Shown: positions 53,603 to 64,000, counted from the first letter of the stretch. The stretch: DNA of 64,000 nucleotides from Microbacterium sp. SY138 (GCF_039729145.1 NZ_CP155793.1:1240001-1304000); one strand, 5' to 3'. The notes: generated by a model from the sequence alone, not told the origin. Numbers and translations are program-made.

Positions 53603-54639
53603 TGGCGCTGTTCTCTCGGAAGCGATCGCCTCGCACTCCGCTTGACGGAGTCGATACCGTACTCGCCGACCTCGACGGTGTGGTGTACGCCGGCCCCGGG
53701 GCCCTGCCCTACGCGGTGGACAGCCTCAACGAGGCGGCGAAGTCGGCTCGACTCGGCTACATCACGAACAACGCGGCACGCACGGATGCCTCGGTCGCAG
53801 CGCACCTGAGCAGTCTCGGGCTGCGCGTCCAGGCATCCGACGTGGTCACGAGCCCGCAGGCGGCGATGAGGCTGATGGCTCAGATCGTGCCCGCCCCGGC
53901 AACGATCCTGGTCATCGGCGGTGACGGCCTCGTCGACGAGGTGCAGAAAGCCGGGTACACAGTCACGCGGAGCGCGGAGGATGCGCCGAGCGCCGTCGTG
54001 CAGGGGTTCGCTCCGGAGGTCGCGTGGACGGATCTCGCTGAGGCGGCCTTCGCTCTCAAGCTTCCCGAGGACGAAGGCGGCATCCCGTGGATCGCCACCA
54101 ACACCGACTGGACGATCCCCCGTGAGCGGGGAGTGGCGCCCGGCAACGGGACGCTCGTCTCCGCCGTGCACACGGCGATCGGCAGGCTCGCCACCGTCGC
54201 GGGGAAGCCGGAGGAGCCGATCTTCCAGGAGGCCCTTGCACGCTTCGGCGCGAAGAAGGCCCTCTTCATCGGGGACCGTCTCGACACCGACATCATGGGG
54301 GCGAGCAGGGTCGGCATCGAATCGGTCCTGGTGCTCACCGGCATTGACCGCCCGAAGCATGTGCTGGCCGCCCCGGAGGGCTCGCGTCCCACCTACATCC
54401 TCGGCGACCTGCGCGAACTGCATGCCCCGTATCCCGAGGTGACCGAGCAGGACGGCGTCTTCCGCGTGAACGGTGCGGCGGTGCGGGTTTCGGGCGCCGA
54501 AGTCGAGATCGTGGCGGATTCCGGTGAGCAGATCGACCTGCTGCGCGCGGGAGCCGCCGCCATCTGGGCATCCGGCACCCCCGTGTTCGTGCTGAGGGTT
54601 CCGGAGCGCCTCTACGACGACCCGTTCCACCGTCCCTGA
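53602..54639 (+). CDS. HAD-superfamily phosphatase (NagD-like, subfamily IIA)
   Basis: 345 residues from a GTG. The HAD motif is DTVLADLDGVVYAG with Asp23/Asp25; GDRLDTDIMGASRVG is motif IV. The C2-type cap lies between. Subfamily IIA includes phosphoglycolate and nucleotide phosphatases. It starts one base inside the repeat protein's stop, so the two are probably coupled. In Mycobacterium the neighbour order is the same (Rv1691-Rv1692). Confidence 0.9.
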   Translation: MALFSRKRSPRTPLDGVDTVLADLDGVVYAGPGALPYAVDSLNEAAKSARLGYITNNAARTDASVAAHLSSLGLRVQASDVVTSPQAAMRLMAQIVPAPATILVIGGDGLVDEVQKAGYTVTRSAEDAPSAVVQGFAPEVAWTDLAEAAFALKLPEDEGGIPWIATNTDWTIPRERGVAPGNGTLVSAVHTAIGRLATVAGKPEEPIFQEALARFGAKKALFIGDRLDTDIMGASRVGIESVLVLTGIDRPKHVLAAPEGSRPTYILGDLRELHAPYPEVTEQDGVFRVNGAAVRVSGAEVEIVADSGEQIDLLRAGAAAIWASGTPVFVLRVPERLYDDPFHRP

Positions 54640-54679
54640 CGGTGCTCGCGTGGCGCCCTTCCGCGTCGGACGGGCCGCG

Positions 54680-54685
54680 TACAGT
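54680..54685 (+). promoter_or_regulatory. Leaderless promoter -10
   Basis: TACAGT, exactly six bases before the GTG at 54692; it would serve the small protein, tlyA and nadK. Confidence 0.6.
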
Positions 54686-54691
54686 AGAACC

Positions 54692-54868
54692 GTGACCGAT
54701 GAGACGACGAGCGCGCCGACCGATGGCCTGTGGAGTCGACTGCGTCTGATCGAGGGGCAGCCGCTGCCGGCGAGGGCCGACGCGTATTCGGCCCTCCACG
54801 ACGAGCTCTCCCGTCGCCTCGAGAGCGGCGCGAAGCTCGAGCAGCGGGAGACCTCGGGATCCCGATGA
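54692..54868 (+). CDS. Conserved 58-residue protein (Rv1693-like)
   Basis: VTDETTSAPTDGLWSRLRLI is followed by an amphipathic helix with Leu/Arg/Glu (DAYSALHDELSRRLESGAK). No known domain. It is exactly the length of Rv1693, which sits at the same place before tlyA in M. tuberculosis. The stop overlaps the tlyA ATG (ATGA). Role unknown; a short charged helix could bind RNA or protein. Confidence 0.75.
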   Translation: MTDETTSAPTDGLWSRLRLIEGQPLPARADAYSALHDELSRRLESGAKLEQRETSGSR

Positions 54869-55662
54869 CGCGACTCGACGCTGCCCTCGCCGCCCGAGGA
54901 CTCGCCCGTTCGCGCACCCACGCGGCCACTCTCATCTCGGAGGGCCTCGTCAGCGTCGACGGGCGACCTGTCGTGAAGGCCTCCACTGCGGTCGACGATG
55001 CGGCGGAGATCACCATCGCCGGTGCAGACCACTACGTCGGACGTGCCGCGCACAAGCTCATCGCGGGCCTCGACGGCTTCGCGATACCGGTCGAGGGGCG
55101 GCTGGCACTCGACATGGGCGCATCCACCGGCGGCTTCACCCAGGTGCTCCGTGAGCGGGGAGCACGTGAGGTGCTCGCGGTCGACGTCGGGCATGGACAA
55201 CTCGCCGCGTCGATCGCCGCTGATCCCGGAGTCGTGTCCGTCGAGGGCTACAACGTCCGATACATGACACGGGAGAACCTCGCCGAGGCGACGGGCGAGG
55301 TCGCAGCCCCCGATCTGGTCGTGGGTGACCTCTCGTTCATCTCTCTCGAACTCGTGTTGCCGGCCGTCGCCGCGGTGGTCGCATCGGAGTCCGACGTCCT
55401 GCTTCTCGTGAAGCCGCAGTTCGAGGTCGGACGCACCGCCGTCCGTGGGGGACTGGTCACCGACCCCGCAACACGCGCCGACGCCGTGGCGCGCACCGTG
55501 TGGAGCGCGTGGGACGTGGGGTTCGGAATGCTCGGCATCCTTCCCTCCCCGATCCTCGGAACCCACGGCAACGCCGAGTATCTCGTGCACCTCGCACCGG
55601 GTCGAGGCAGCAATCCGACAGAATGGCTGGACAGCATCAACCGACTGGCAGGAGGACGATGA
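54865..55662 (+). CDS. tlyA: TlyA-like rRNA methyltransferase
   Basis: 265 residues. An N-terminal S4 RNA-binding domain (MTRLDAALAARGLARSRTHAATLISEG) precedes a Rossmann methyltransferase: DMGASTGGFTQVLRERGAREV is the SAM site, and DLVVGDLSFISLE the next strand. In mycobacteria TlyA adds 2'-O-methyl groups to 16S and 23S rRNA and gives sensitivity to capreomycin. Whether it keeps both targets here is unknown. ATGA overlaps link it to both neighbours. Confidence 0.94.
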   Translation: MTRLDAALAARGLARSRTHAATLISEGLVSVDGRPVVKASTAVDDAAEITIAGADHYVGRAAHKLIAGLDGFAIPVEGRLALDMGASTGGFTQVLRERGAREVLAVDVGHGQLAASIAADPGVVSVEGYNVRYMTRENLAEATGEVAAPDLVVGDLSFISLELVLPAVAAVVASESDVLLLVKPQFEVGRTAVRGGLVTDPATRADAVARTVWSAWDVGFGMLGILPSPILGTHGNAEYLVHLAPGRGSNPTEWLDSINRLAGGR

Positions 55663-56579
55663 ACGAGCGCAGCATCCTGGTCGTCGCTCACGCGGGCCGT
55701 GTGGACACCGTCGACGCCGCTCGGCGGGTGGTCGACGCGCTTCGGGAGGCCGGAGCGCGACCGGTCCTGGCCGCCGACGATCACGAGGCCCTCGTGGCCG
55801 TGGATCCTTTCTTCGCCGACATCGCCGTACTCGGCATCTCCGTCGATCCGGCCGACCTCGAACTGGCGATCGTGCTGGGTGGGGATGGGACGATTCTGCG
55901 CGCAGCGGAACTCGTACGCGACAGCGGGGCTCCGGTGCTCGGCATCAACATGGGGCATGTCGGCTTCCTCGCGGAGATCGACCGCGACGACATGGACAAA
56001 GCCGTACGTCGTGTGATCGACCGCGACTACGAGGTCGAGGAACGGCTCGCCCTGTCCGTGCGTGTGAAGGATGTCGACGGCACGGTCGTCTATGAGACGT
56101 GGGCCCTCAACGAGGCCACGGTCGAGAAGGCCAGTCGTGAGCGGATGATCGAGATCGTTCTCGAGATCGACGGCCGGCCGTTGTCGAGTTTCGGATGCGA
56201 CGGCATGGTGATCTCCACCCCGACCGGCTCGACGGCCTACAACTTCTCCGCCGGGGGACCGGTGATCTGGCCGAGTGTCGAGGCGATCGCGGTGGTGCCG
56301 CTGTCGGCGCATGCCCTGTTCGCCAAGCCGCTCGTGGTGAGCCCCGATGCCTCGGTGGCGATCGAGATGCTCGAACGCACGGACGGCTCGGGCATCCTCT
56401 GGTGCGATGGCCGCCGCTCGCACGACCTGCCGCCGGGCGCACGCGTGGTGGTGCGCCGCTCTTCGCGTCCCGTGCGGCTGGCTCGCCTGCACCCCACGGC
56501 ATTCACCGACCGACTCGTGCGCAAGTTCCAGCTTCCCGTCGAAGGGTGGCGCGGACAGGCGCCGGGGGCGACGTCATGA
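55659..56579 (+). CDS. nadK: NAD kinase
   Basis: 306 residues. Phosphorylates NAD to NADP, with ATP or polyphosphate. The GGDG motif is at residues 74-77 (VLGGDGTILRAAEL); GMVISTPTGSTAYNFSAGGP is the NAD-binding conserved region. ATG 55659 overlaps tlyA. Its last codons and stop lie in a 17-bp tandem repeat (56570-56620), so its C-terminus (GATS) is next to two reiterated mini-ORFs. Confidence 0.95.
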   Translation: MNERSILVVAHAGRVDTVDAARRVVDALREAGARPVLAADDHEALVAVDPFFADIAVLGISVDPADLELAIVLGGDGTILRAAELVRDSGAPVLGINMGHVGFLAEIDRDDMDKAVRRVIDRDYEVEERLALSVRVKDVDGTVVYETWALNEATVEKASRERMIEIVLEIDGRPLSSFGCDGMVISTPTGSTAYNFSAGGPVIWPSVEAIAVVPLSAHALFAKPLVVSPDASVAIEMLERTDGSGILWCDGRRSHDLPPGARVVVRRSSRPVRLARLHPTAFTDRLVRKFQLPVEGWRGQAPGATS

Positions 56580-56596
56580 TCGAGGAGACGTCATGA
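56576..56596 (+). CDS. Mini-ORF 1 (MIEETS)
   Basis: A six-codon ORF whose ATG overlaps the nadK stop and whose stop overlaps the next mini-ORF's ATG. Too short to be a protein; it is recorded as part of a possible translational relay into recN. Confidence 0.45.
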   Translation: MIEETS

Positions 56597-56613
56597 TCGA
56601 GGAGACGTCATGA
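56593..56613 (+). CDS. Mini-ORF 2 (MIEETS)
   Basis: Identical product from the second repeat copy. Its stop overlaps the recN ATG (56610), continuing the ATGA chain. Confidence 0.45.
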   Translation: MIEETS

Positions 56614-58301
56614 TCGAGGAGATGCGGATGCAGGGGCTCGGCGTCATCGCCGATGCCGTGCTGCCGCTGGGTCCCGGATTCACCGCCATCACCGGCGAGA
56701 CCGGCGCCGGAAAGACCATGGTCGTCACCGGGCTCGGACTGCTGCTGGGCCAGCGTGCCGACTCCGGAGCCGTGCGTGCGGGCGCGGCGCAGGCATCGGT
56801 CGCGGGCGTCTGGATCGTCCCCGAGAGCGGAACCGTCGCCGAGATCGTCGCCGAGGCCGGTGGCGAGCTGGAGCCTGTCGGTGCTGGCAGCGCGGAACTC
56901 TACGTGTCTCGCACGCTCAGTTCGGAAGGGCGCAGCCGTGCCAGTGTCGGTGGGCGCGCGGCCCCCGCGGGTGTGCTCTCCTCGCTCGCGGACGAGCTCG
57001 TGGTCGTGCACGGCCAGTCCGAGCAGCTGCGACTGCGTTCGGCCGTCGCGCAGCGTGATGCGCTCGATCGTTTCGGTGGGGCCCCGATCGCTGAGGCCGT
57101 GGACGAATACGCCCGGGCCTTCGCACGCTGGCGGACACTCGACGCCGAGATATCCGAGATCACCGAGAACCGTGAACGTCGCGCTGAAGAGGCGTCGCGG
57201 CTGCGAGAAGCCCTCGCGCTGATCGAGGCGACGGCTCCGGAGCCGGGGGAGGACCAGGAGCTCACCGCGCGTGCCGAGCGTCTCGCGAACGCCGAGGAGC
57301 TGCGTCTCGCGGCCTCGCTCGCGCACGGCGCGCTCTCGAGCGAAGAGGGCGAACCTGATGCCTCGGCTCTCGTCGCGGAGGCGCGTCGAGTACTCGAACG
57401 CGCTGCCGACGTGAAGTTGACCGAGATCAGCGAGAGCCTCGCCGACATCGGCTATCGGATCGCCGACACCGCAGGCCTTCTCTCCGCCTATCTCGCCGAT
57501 CTCGACGAGACGGGTCCGCACGAGCTCGCCGCTGTCGAGGAACGCCGCGCTGCGCTGGGCACCCTGATCCGTGCACACGGCTCGCTCGACGAGGCGCTGA
57601 CCGTCTGGCAGACCGGATCTGCTCGGTTGGCCGAACTCGATGACGACGGCGATCGGATCGAACGACTGATCGCCGAGCGTGATGCGGCACGGGTCGAACT
57701 CGACGCCCACGCCGAGGCGCTGACGGCGGCGCGCGCTGAGGCGGCTTCTCGTCTCGGTGCTGCCGTGACGGAAGAACTGCGTGCGCTCGCGATGCCGGAC
57801 GCGCGCCTCGAGGTCTCGGTCTCCGAGGGCGCCGAGAGCGCCCACGGCCGGGACGACGTCGCGATCCTCCTCGCCCCCCATCCGGGAGCCGAGCCGCGCT
57901 CGGTCTCGAAGGGAGCCTCCGGCGGAGAGCTGTCGCGAGTGATGCTGGCGATCGAAGTGGTGATCGCCGCGACCGATCCGGTTCCGACGTTCGTCTTCGA
58001 CGAGGTCGACGCCGGCATCGGCGGAGCCGCGGCGATCGAGGTCGGTCGGCGACTCGCCCGACTCGCCGAGAAGTCGCAGGTGATCGCGGTGACGCACCTC
58101 GCGCAGGTCGCGGCCTTCGCGAACAACCATCTGTCGGTCGTGAAGGCCAATGATGGTGCGGTCACGGCCTCCAGCGTGCGCCGTCTGGAAGGGGAGGAAC
58201 GGGAAGCCGAGATGGCTCGTCTGCTGTCAGGACTCGCCGATTCCGACGCCGCCCTGACCCACGCCCGCGAACTTCTCAGCCTCCGCGTCCCCACCTCCTG
58301 A
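56610..58301 (+). CDS. recN: DNA repair protein RecN
   Basis: 563 residues, SMC-like ATPase in double-strand break repair. Walker A GETGAGKT is at 29-36; the coiled coil spans about 160-380; [13 protein letters not shown] is Walker B/D-loop. The start at 56610 is the third ATG of the repeat and the only one in frame with RecN. RecN is an SOS gene in several bacteria, but no LexA box is seen here. pyrG follows after 14 bases. Confidence 0.95.
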   Translation: MIEEMRMQGLGVIADAVLPLGPGFTAITGETGAGKTMVVTGLGLLLGQRADSGAVRAGAAQASVAGVWIVPESGTVAEIVAEAGGELEPVGAGSAELYVSRTLSSEGRSRASVGGRAAPAGVLSSLADELVVVHGQSEQLRLRSAVAQRDALDRFGGAPIAEAVDEYARAFARWRTLDAEISEITENRERRAEEASRLREALALIEATAPEPGEDQELTARAERLANAEELRLAASLAHGALSSEEGEPDASALVAEARRVLERAADVKLTEISESLADIGYRIADTAGLLSAYLADLDETGPHELAAVEERRAALGTLIRAHGSLDEALTVWQTGSARLAELDDDGDRIERLIAERDAARVELDAHAEALTAARAEAASRLGAAVTEELRALAMPDARLEVSVSEGAESAHGRDDVAILLAPHPGAEPRSVSKGASGGELSRVMLAIEVVIAATDPVPTFVFDEVDAGIGGAAAIEVGRRLARLAEKSQVIAVTHLAQVAAFANNHLSVVKANDGAVTASSVRRLEGEEREAEMARLLSGLADSDAALTHARELLSLRVPTS

Positions 58302-58307
58302 TAGGAT
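58302..58307 (+). promoter_or_regulatory. -10 element of pyrG
   Basis: TAGGAT, eight bases before the GTG at 58316. Confidence 0.5.
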
Positions 58308-58315
58308 CGAAGCCC

Positions 58316-60013
<1,698 letters not shown>

Positions 60014-60029
60014 ATCGAGCAATCGAGCG

Positions 60030-60614
60030 ATGATGACGGAGTCGACGGAGAGCCTCCGGGACGAGACCTTCGAGCCGGAGGTTCTCGAGAGCGACCTCGT
60101 CTACCGCGGCAGGGTCTGGGACGTGCGCTCTGACCGCGTGCGCTATGGCGACGGTGAGATCGTGCGGCAGTACGTCGCCCACACCGGCGCGGTGGCGATC
60201 GTCGCCCTCGACGAACAGGGGCGGGTGCTGCTGATCCAGCAGTACCGCCACCCGATCCGCCATCGTGATTGGGAGCTCCCGGCCGGACTGCTCGATGTGG
60301 AGGGCGAAGAGCCTCTCGAGGCCGCCCAGCGTGAGCTCGCCGAGGAGGCCGACCTGGTCGCCGTCCACTGGGAGCCACTGGTCTCCTCGTGGACGACGCC
60401 CGGTGGGAACGACGAGATCATCCACGTGTTCCTCGCGACCGGCGTCCGACCGTCCGGTGCGCCGCACGATCGCGAGGACGAGGAAGCGGATATCCGGGTG
60501 GAGTGGGTGTCGCTGGCCGATGCGGTCTCTGCGGTCATGGAGGGTCGGATGCGCAATGGGATCCTCGCGATCGGCGTGCTGGCGGCCTCGCAGAGGTTGC
60601 GCGACCGGGGCTGA
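60030..60614 (+). CDS. NUDIX hydrolase, ADP-ribose pyrophosphatase-like
   Basis: 194 residues. The Nudix box is [24 protein letters not shown], matching GX5EX7REUXEE. The upstream [17 protein letters not shown] segment is typical of ADP-ribose pyrophosphatases. Co-transcription with pyrG and xerD is likely. ATG 60030 or 60033. Confidence 0.88.
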   Translation: MMTESTESLRDETFEPEVLESDLVYRGRVWDVRSDRVRYGDGEIVRQYVAHTGAVAIVALDEQGRVLLIQQYRHPIRHRDWELPAGLLDVEGEEPLEAAQRELAEEADLVAVHWEPLVSSWTTPGGNDEIIHVFLATGVRPSGAPHDREDEEADIRVEWVSLADAVSAVMEGRMRNGILAIGVLAASQRLRDRG

Positions 60615-60616
60615 GG

Positions 60617-61519
60617 ATGCAGCTCGAGCGCGCCCTCGACGCCTACCTGCGTCATGTCACGATCGAGCGTGGTCTGAGCGCGCACACGATCGCGGCCTAC
60701 CGGCGCGACCTCGAGGGATACCGGGAGTGGTTGGTCGCCGAGGGGATCGACGACACCGGCGAGGTGACGCCGGCGACGATCGACCGATTCATCGCGCAAC
60801 GGGCCTCCGCGGAGCCGCCACCCGCGTCGACGAGCCTCGCACGCTTGCAGTCGTCGGTGCGGGGATGGCACCGCTTCCTCGCACGAGAGGGCATAGAGGC
60901 CGACGACCCGAGTGGTCGGCTCCGCCCGCCGAAGGCGCCGCGACGGCTGCCCAAAGCCCTCACGATCGAACAGGTCGAGCGTCTGCTCGCCGCGCCGTCT
61001 CCCGAAGCGCCGCTCGGCATCCGTGATCGCGCTCTGCTCGAGCTTCTCTATGCGACCGGTGCGCGCGTGTCCGAGGCGATCGACCTCGATGTGGACGACC
61101 TGGCGCACGGCGATGTGCTGCGGCTGCGGGGGAAGGGATCCAAGGAACGCATCGTGCCGCTGGGTTCCTACGCGCGCGCCGCCGTGGACACGTATCTGAC
61201 CCGTGTGCGCCCCGCCCTCGCCGCCAAGGGTCGCGCCTCGGCCCGGCTCTTCCTCGGGGCGCGAGGCGCCCCGCTCTCCCGCCAGAGCGCGTGGCTCGTC
61301 ATCCGCGCGGCAGCCGAGAGCGCCCAGATCACCGTGGACGTATCGCCGCACACGCTGCGGCACTCGTTCGCGACGCATCTCCTGCAAGGGGGTGCCGACG
61401 TGCGTGTCGTGCAGGAACTGCTCGGACACTCCTCGGTCGCGACGACGCAGATCTACACGCACGTCTCGGTCGACGCCCTTCGCGACATCTACGCGACGTC
61501 GCACCCGCGCGCCCGGTGA
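60617..61519 (+). CDS. xerD: Tyrosine recombinase XerD
   Basis: 300 residues. Resolves chromosome dimers at dif with XerC. Catalytic residues visible: Arg150 (ATGARVSEA), Lys in [11 protein letters not shown], His/Arg in [12 protein letters not shown], His in [10 protein letters not shown], and the nucleophile Tyr280 in TQIYTHV. The N-terminal SAM-like domain spans about 1-110. It starts three bases after the NUDIX stop. Confidence 0.94.
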   Translation: MQLERALDAYLRHVTIERGLSAHTIAAYRRDLEGYREWLVAEGIDDTGEVTPATIDRFIAQRASAEPPPASTSLARLQSSVRGWHRFLAREGIEADDPSGRLRPPKAPRRLPKALTIEQVERLLAAPSPEAPLGIRDRALLELLYATGARVSEAIDLDVDDLAHGDVLRLRGKGSKERIVPLGSYARAAVDTYLTRVRPALAAKGRASARLFLGARGAPLSRQSAWLVIRAAAESAQITVDVSPHTLRHSFATHLLQGGADVRVVQELLGHSSVATTQIYTHVSVDALRDIYATSHPRAR

Positions 61520-61580
61520 CCTCGCAGCGCCGGCCTGGCGTCTGCCGCGTGCCGAGGCAGCTGAGCGGGGGCCCGGCCGG

Positions 61581-61586
61581 TACAAT
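61581..61586 (+). promoter_or_regulatory. -10 element of parA-scpA-scpB
   Basis: TACAAT, a near-consensus -10, about 30 bases before the GTG at 61616, which has an SD (AGGAG). Confidence 0.7.
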
Positions 61587-61615
61587 CGACCAAGCACGAC
61601 GGAGCAGGAGAACGG

Positions 61616-62506
61616 GTGGCTGAGAAAGTGGCGAAGTCCAGGGCGAAGGCGCAGAAGGCCGACGAGACCCCCATGGGACCCACCGGCCGCCCCTATCACG
61701 GGTTCCCGATCCCGGAGCCGCTGAAGTCGCACGGCCCGGCGCGCATCATCGCGCTGTGCAACCAGAAGGGCGGCGTCGGCAAGACGACGACCTCGATCAA
61801 CCTCGCCGCTTCCCTCGCGGAGTACGGCCGGAAGGTCCTCGCCGTCGACTTCGACCCGCAGGGTGCCCTGTCGGCCGGCCTCGGCATCCCGACGCACGAT
61901 GTGCCGACGATCTACGACCTGCTGCTGGACACCAAGCGCGACGCGCACGATGCGATCGTGCACTCGAGCGTCGAGGGTCTCGACGTCATGCCGGCCAATA
62001 TCGACCTCTCTGCCGCAGAGGTCCACCTCGTCAACGAGGTCGCGCGCGAGACGATCCTCGCACGTGTCCTGCGCCAGGTGGCGGGGGAGTACGACGTCAT
62101 TCTCATCGACTGCCAGCCGTCCCTCGGCATCCTCACCGTGAACGCGCTGACCGCGGCGCACGGCGTGATCATCCCCCTCGAGTGCGAGTTCTTCGCCCTG
62201 CGCGGTGTGGCGCTGCTGATCGAGACGATCGACAAGGTCCGTGACCGGCTGAACCCGTCGATCACGATGGACGGCCTGTTGGCGACGATGTACGACCCGC
62301 GCACGCTGCACTCCCGCGAAGTTCTGGAGCGGGTCGTCGAGGCATTCGGCGACGATGTGCTGGAGACCGTGATCGGCCGCACCGTGAAGTTCCCCGACGC
62401 GTCGGTCTCGGGCGTGCCCATCACCGAGTTCGCCCCCGAGCACGCCGCCGCTCAGGCGTACCTGCGGCTGGCGCGGGAGCTGGTCGCCCGTGGCGCCGTC
62501 GCCTAG
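61616..62506 (+). CDS. ParA-family ATPase
   Basis: 296 residues. The deviant Walker A KGGVGKTT is at residues 51-58; VLAVDFDPQGALSAGLG and DCQPSLGILTVNAL are the further motifs. It is not next to parB, but is in the scpAB operon, matching Rv1708 in Mycobacterium. So it is probably not the chromosomal ParA but a relative whose role may tie to SMC-ScpAB. The first 40 residues are basic and disordered. scpA overlaps by 17 bases. Confidence 0.9.
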   Translation: MAEKVAKSRAKAQKADETPMGPTGRPYHGFPIPEPLKSHGPARIIALCNQKGGVGKTTTSINLAASLAEYGRKVLAVDFDPQGALSAGLGIPTHDVPTIYDLLLDTKRDAHDAIVHSSVEGLDVMPANIDLSAAEVHLVNEVARETILARVLRQVAGEYDVILIDCQPSLGILTVNALTAAHGVIIPLECEFFALRGVALLIETIDKVRDRLNPSITMDGLLATMYDPRTLHSREVLERVVEAFGDDVLETVIGRTVKFPDASVSGVPITEFAPEHAAAQAYLRLARELVARGAVA

Positions 62507-63347
62507 CGAGGGGCCTGTCGACGCAACGCTCGAGGAGAGCGCGGGCGATGCCGCGGCCACAGACACGGCAGGCTTCCGGGTGTCCCTGTCGAACTTCGAC
62601 GGCCCCTTCGACCTGCTGCTGAATCTCATCTCGAAACATGAGATGGACATCACCGAGGTGTCGTTGAGCGCGGTCACGAACGAATTCATCGCGTATCTGG
62701 GGGAACTCGACGACGATGAGGACCTCGACCAGGCCTCCGAGTTCCTGGTCGTGGCCGCGACCCTGCTCGACATGAAGGTGGCGGGACTCCTGCCGCAGGG
62801 CGAGCTGGTGGATGCCGAGGCGGTGGCCCTTCTCGAGGCGCGTGACCTGCTGTTCGCCCGCCTGCTGCAGTACCGGGCCTTCAAGGAGGTCTCGACGTGG
62901 TTCGCTCGCTGCCTGCAGCGCGAGGATCGCCGACACGTCCGTGCCGTTCCCCTCGAGGAGAAGCACCGGCGGCAGACTCCGGAGCTCGTCTGGTCGCTGA
63001 GCGCCGACGACTTCGCCGCGCTCGCGCTGCTGGCGTTCGCACCCAAGGAGATCCCGCACGTCGGGCTCGACCATCTGCACGCACCGCTGGTCAGCATCCG
63101 CGAGCAGGCGGCGATCGTCGTGACACTGCTGCGTGGGACCGAGTCGGTGAGCTTCCGTGAGCTCGTCGCGGGCGTCACGGAGCCGGGCATCGTCGTCGCG
63201 CGCTTCATCTCGGTGCTGGAGCTCTATCGGCACGCGGCGCTGTCCTTCGAACAACTGGAACCGCTCGGCGAGCTGACGCTCCGCTGGGCCGCCGACTCCT
63301 GGTCGGACGAGACGCTGGCGACCCTGGGAGCCGATTATGACCGATGA
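62490..63347 (+). CDS. scpA: Segregation and condensation protein ScpA
   Basis: 285 residues, kleisin subunit of SMC-ScpAB. The N-terminal domain (FRVSLSNFDGPFDLLLNLISKHEMDITEVSLS) binds the SMC neck; the C-terminal winged helix (VSFRELVAGVTEPGIVVARFISVLELYRHAALSFEQ) binds the head. GTG at 62490 overlaps parA by 17 bases; the acidic N-terminal tail is short. scpB overlaps by 11 bases. Confidence 0.95.
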   Translation: MAPSPSEGPVDATLEESAGDAAATDTAGFRVSLSNFDGPFDLLLNLISKHEMDITEVSLSAVTNEFIAYLGELDDDEDLDQASEFLVVAATLLDMKVAGLLPQGELVDAEAVALLEARDLLFARLLQYRAFKEVSTWFARCLQREDRRHVRAVPLEEKHRRQTPELVWSLSADDFAALALLAFAPKEIPHVGLDHLHAPLVSIREQAAIVVTLLRGTESVSFRELVAGVTEPGIVVARFISVLELYRHAALSFEQLEPLGELTLRWAADSWSDETLATLGADYDR

Positions 63348-64000
63348 CGTGACGGAGACCGACGCTGTGACGGGGACCGACGCTGTGACGGGGACCGACG
63401 CTGTGACGGGGACCGACGCTGTGGCGGGGACCGACCTCACGGTGTCGGAGGATCAGACCTCGGACCCTGCCGGGACGGCACCCGAGATTCCCCTCGCCGA
63501 GCGGGTCGAAGCGATCCTCTTCATCGTGGATGAGCCGATCGGCCTCGTCGCGTTGGCTGCCGCCGTCGGGTCGCCGGTGCCAGCGGTACGTCAGACGCTC
63601 GAGATGCTCGTCGAGGACTACGACGGGCGGGGCACGGGACCACGGCGCGGCTTCGAGCTGCGCGAGGTGGGCGGCGGATGGCGACTGTACGTCCGCGAAG
63701 ATCTCGATGCCATGGTGGCCGAGTTCGTCGGAGGGCAGGCCCCGGCGCGACTGTCGCAGGCCGCGCTCGAGACATTGGCGGTCATCGCCTACAAGCAGCC
63801 GGTGACGCGCAGCCAGGTCGCGTCCATCCGCGCGGTGAACGTCGATTCCGTCGTGCGCACGCTGCTCGCCCGCGGGCTGATCACGGAGCTGTTCGCGGAT
63901 TCCGAGACCGGCGCGATCAACTACGGCACGTCCGACGCGCTTCTGCAGCACCTGGGCATCAACTCGCTCGACGAGCTGCCCCCGATCTCCCCGCTGCTCG
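63337..64000 (+). CDS. scpB: Segregation and condensation protein ScpB (C-terminus outside window)
   Basis: 221 codons visible from ATG 63337. The first 50 residues are low complexity, with four copies of TDAV(T/A)G encoded by an 18-bp tandem repeat (63361-63432). The winged-helix core begins near residue 50 (LAERVEAILFIVDEPIGLVALA) and goes on to LAVIAYKQPVTRSQVASIRAVNVDSVVRTLLARGL, the conserved ScpB segment. The start overlaps scpA by 11 bases. The gene runs off the right edge. Confidence 0.94.
   Translation, partial: MTDDVTETDAVTGTDAVTGTDAVTGTDAVAGTDLTVSEDQTSDPAGTAPEIPLAERVEAILFIVDEPIGLVALAAAVGSPVPAVRQTLEMLVEDYDGRGTGPRRGFELREVGGGWRLYVREDLDAMVAEFVGGQAPARLSQAALETLAVIAYKQPVTRSQVASIRAVNVDSVVRTLLARGLITELFADSETGAINYGTSDALLQHLGINSLDELPPISPLL
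63361..63432 (+). repeat. 18-bp in-frame tandem repeat in scpB
   Basis: GACGCTGTGACGGGGACC occurs three times exactly and a fourth time with one change (T-to-C position giving GTGGCG). Each codes DAVTGT. Partial copy upstream (GACGTGACGGAGACC) may be a degenerate fifth. Confidence 0.93.

Larger units (their letters stand above)
56570..56620 (+). repeat. 17-bp tandem triplication at the nadK-recN junction
   Basis: GACGTCATGATCGAGGA repeats exactly three times (56570-56586, 56587-56603, 56604-56620). Every copy supplies GAGGA, an ATGA, and the same start context, so the copies sit in three different frames. Confidence 0.97.

Noticed and set aside
60143-63208. 1021-residue minus-strand frame opposite xerD, parA and scpA
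   Set aside because: Arg-rich antisense shadow; the plus-strand genes carry conserved motifs.

Overview
The window is high-GC actinobacterial chromosome, most likely Microbacteriaceae and probably Microbacterium or a close relative. Evidence: the 16S rRNA sequence type; synteny with the mycobacterial tyrS-tlyA-nadK-recN-pyrG-xerD-parA-scpAB segment; lexA divergent from a LysM-type cell-division gene; PriA-type hisA; and many leaderless starts (TANNNT, about six bases, then ATG or GTG). It is almost wholly core genome: no prophage, insertion sequence, CRISPR array or tRNA gene was seen.

Layout. 1-6.4 kb: two paralogous DUF2510 membrane proteins, ftsEX, smpB and an S9 peptidase. 6.4-7.8 kb: the SOS hub, lexA and a divergent LysM gene, with three LexA-box-like palindromes. 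7.8-13.7 kb: hisC-hisB-hisH-hisA, an SseB-like gene, a small lipoprotein and an alpha/beta hydrolase. 13.7-15.3 kb: infC-rpmI-rplT behind a structured leader, with infC starting at AUC. 15.3-19.7 kb: a DUF2809 gene, an RNA methyltransferase, and a two-component system fused by overlap to an orphan TAXI-type binding lipoprotein. 19.7-23.3 kb: a glutamate-type ABC importer. 23.3-26.9 kb: pheST. 26.9-31.8 kb: a DUF402 protein, an epimerase, and a TPP riboswitch driving thiM and a ThiE-ThiD-TenA fusion. 31.8-38.7 kb: a short arginine-rich leader ORF followed by argCJBDFH, every junction a 4-base overlap. 38.7-45.8 kb: a DUF1349 protein, a SatD-like gene with a membrane partner, a MerR/aldo-keto reductase pair, tyrS, a DUF4184 protein and a CoA transferase. 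45.8-51.7 kb: a complete rrn operon (16S-23S-5S) with tandem promoters, processing stems and terminator. 51.7-64 kb: a repeat-rich Arg/Gly/Tyr protein with a TPR-like domain, a HAD phosphatase, a 58-residue protein, tlyA, nadK, recN, pyrG, a NUDIX hydrolase, xerD, parA, scpA and a truncated scpB.

The most unusual points are: (1) the Arg-rich leader ORF before the arginine operon; (2) a 17-bp triplication at nadK-recN that chains two six-residue mini-ORFs between the genes, each joined by ATGA; (3) the long RDGGAPRREGGYN repeat region encoded just after the rRNA operon; (4) the orphan TAXI sensor-like protein with a nearby 11-bp direct repeat; (5) the window-wide leaderless promoter architecture. 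All calls were made by reading the sequence; no database search was run.
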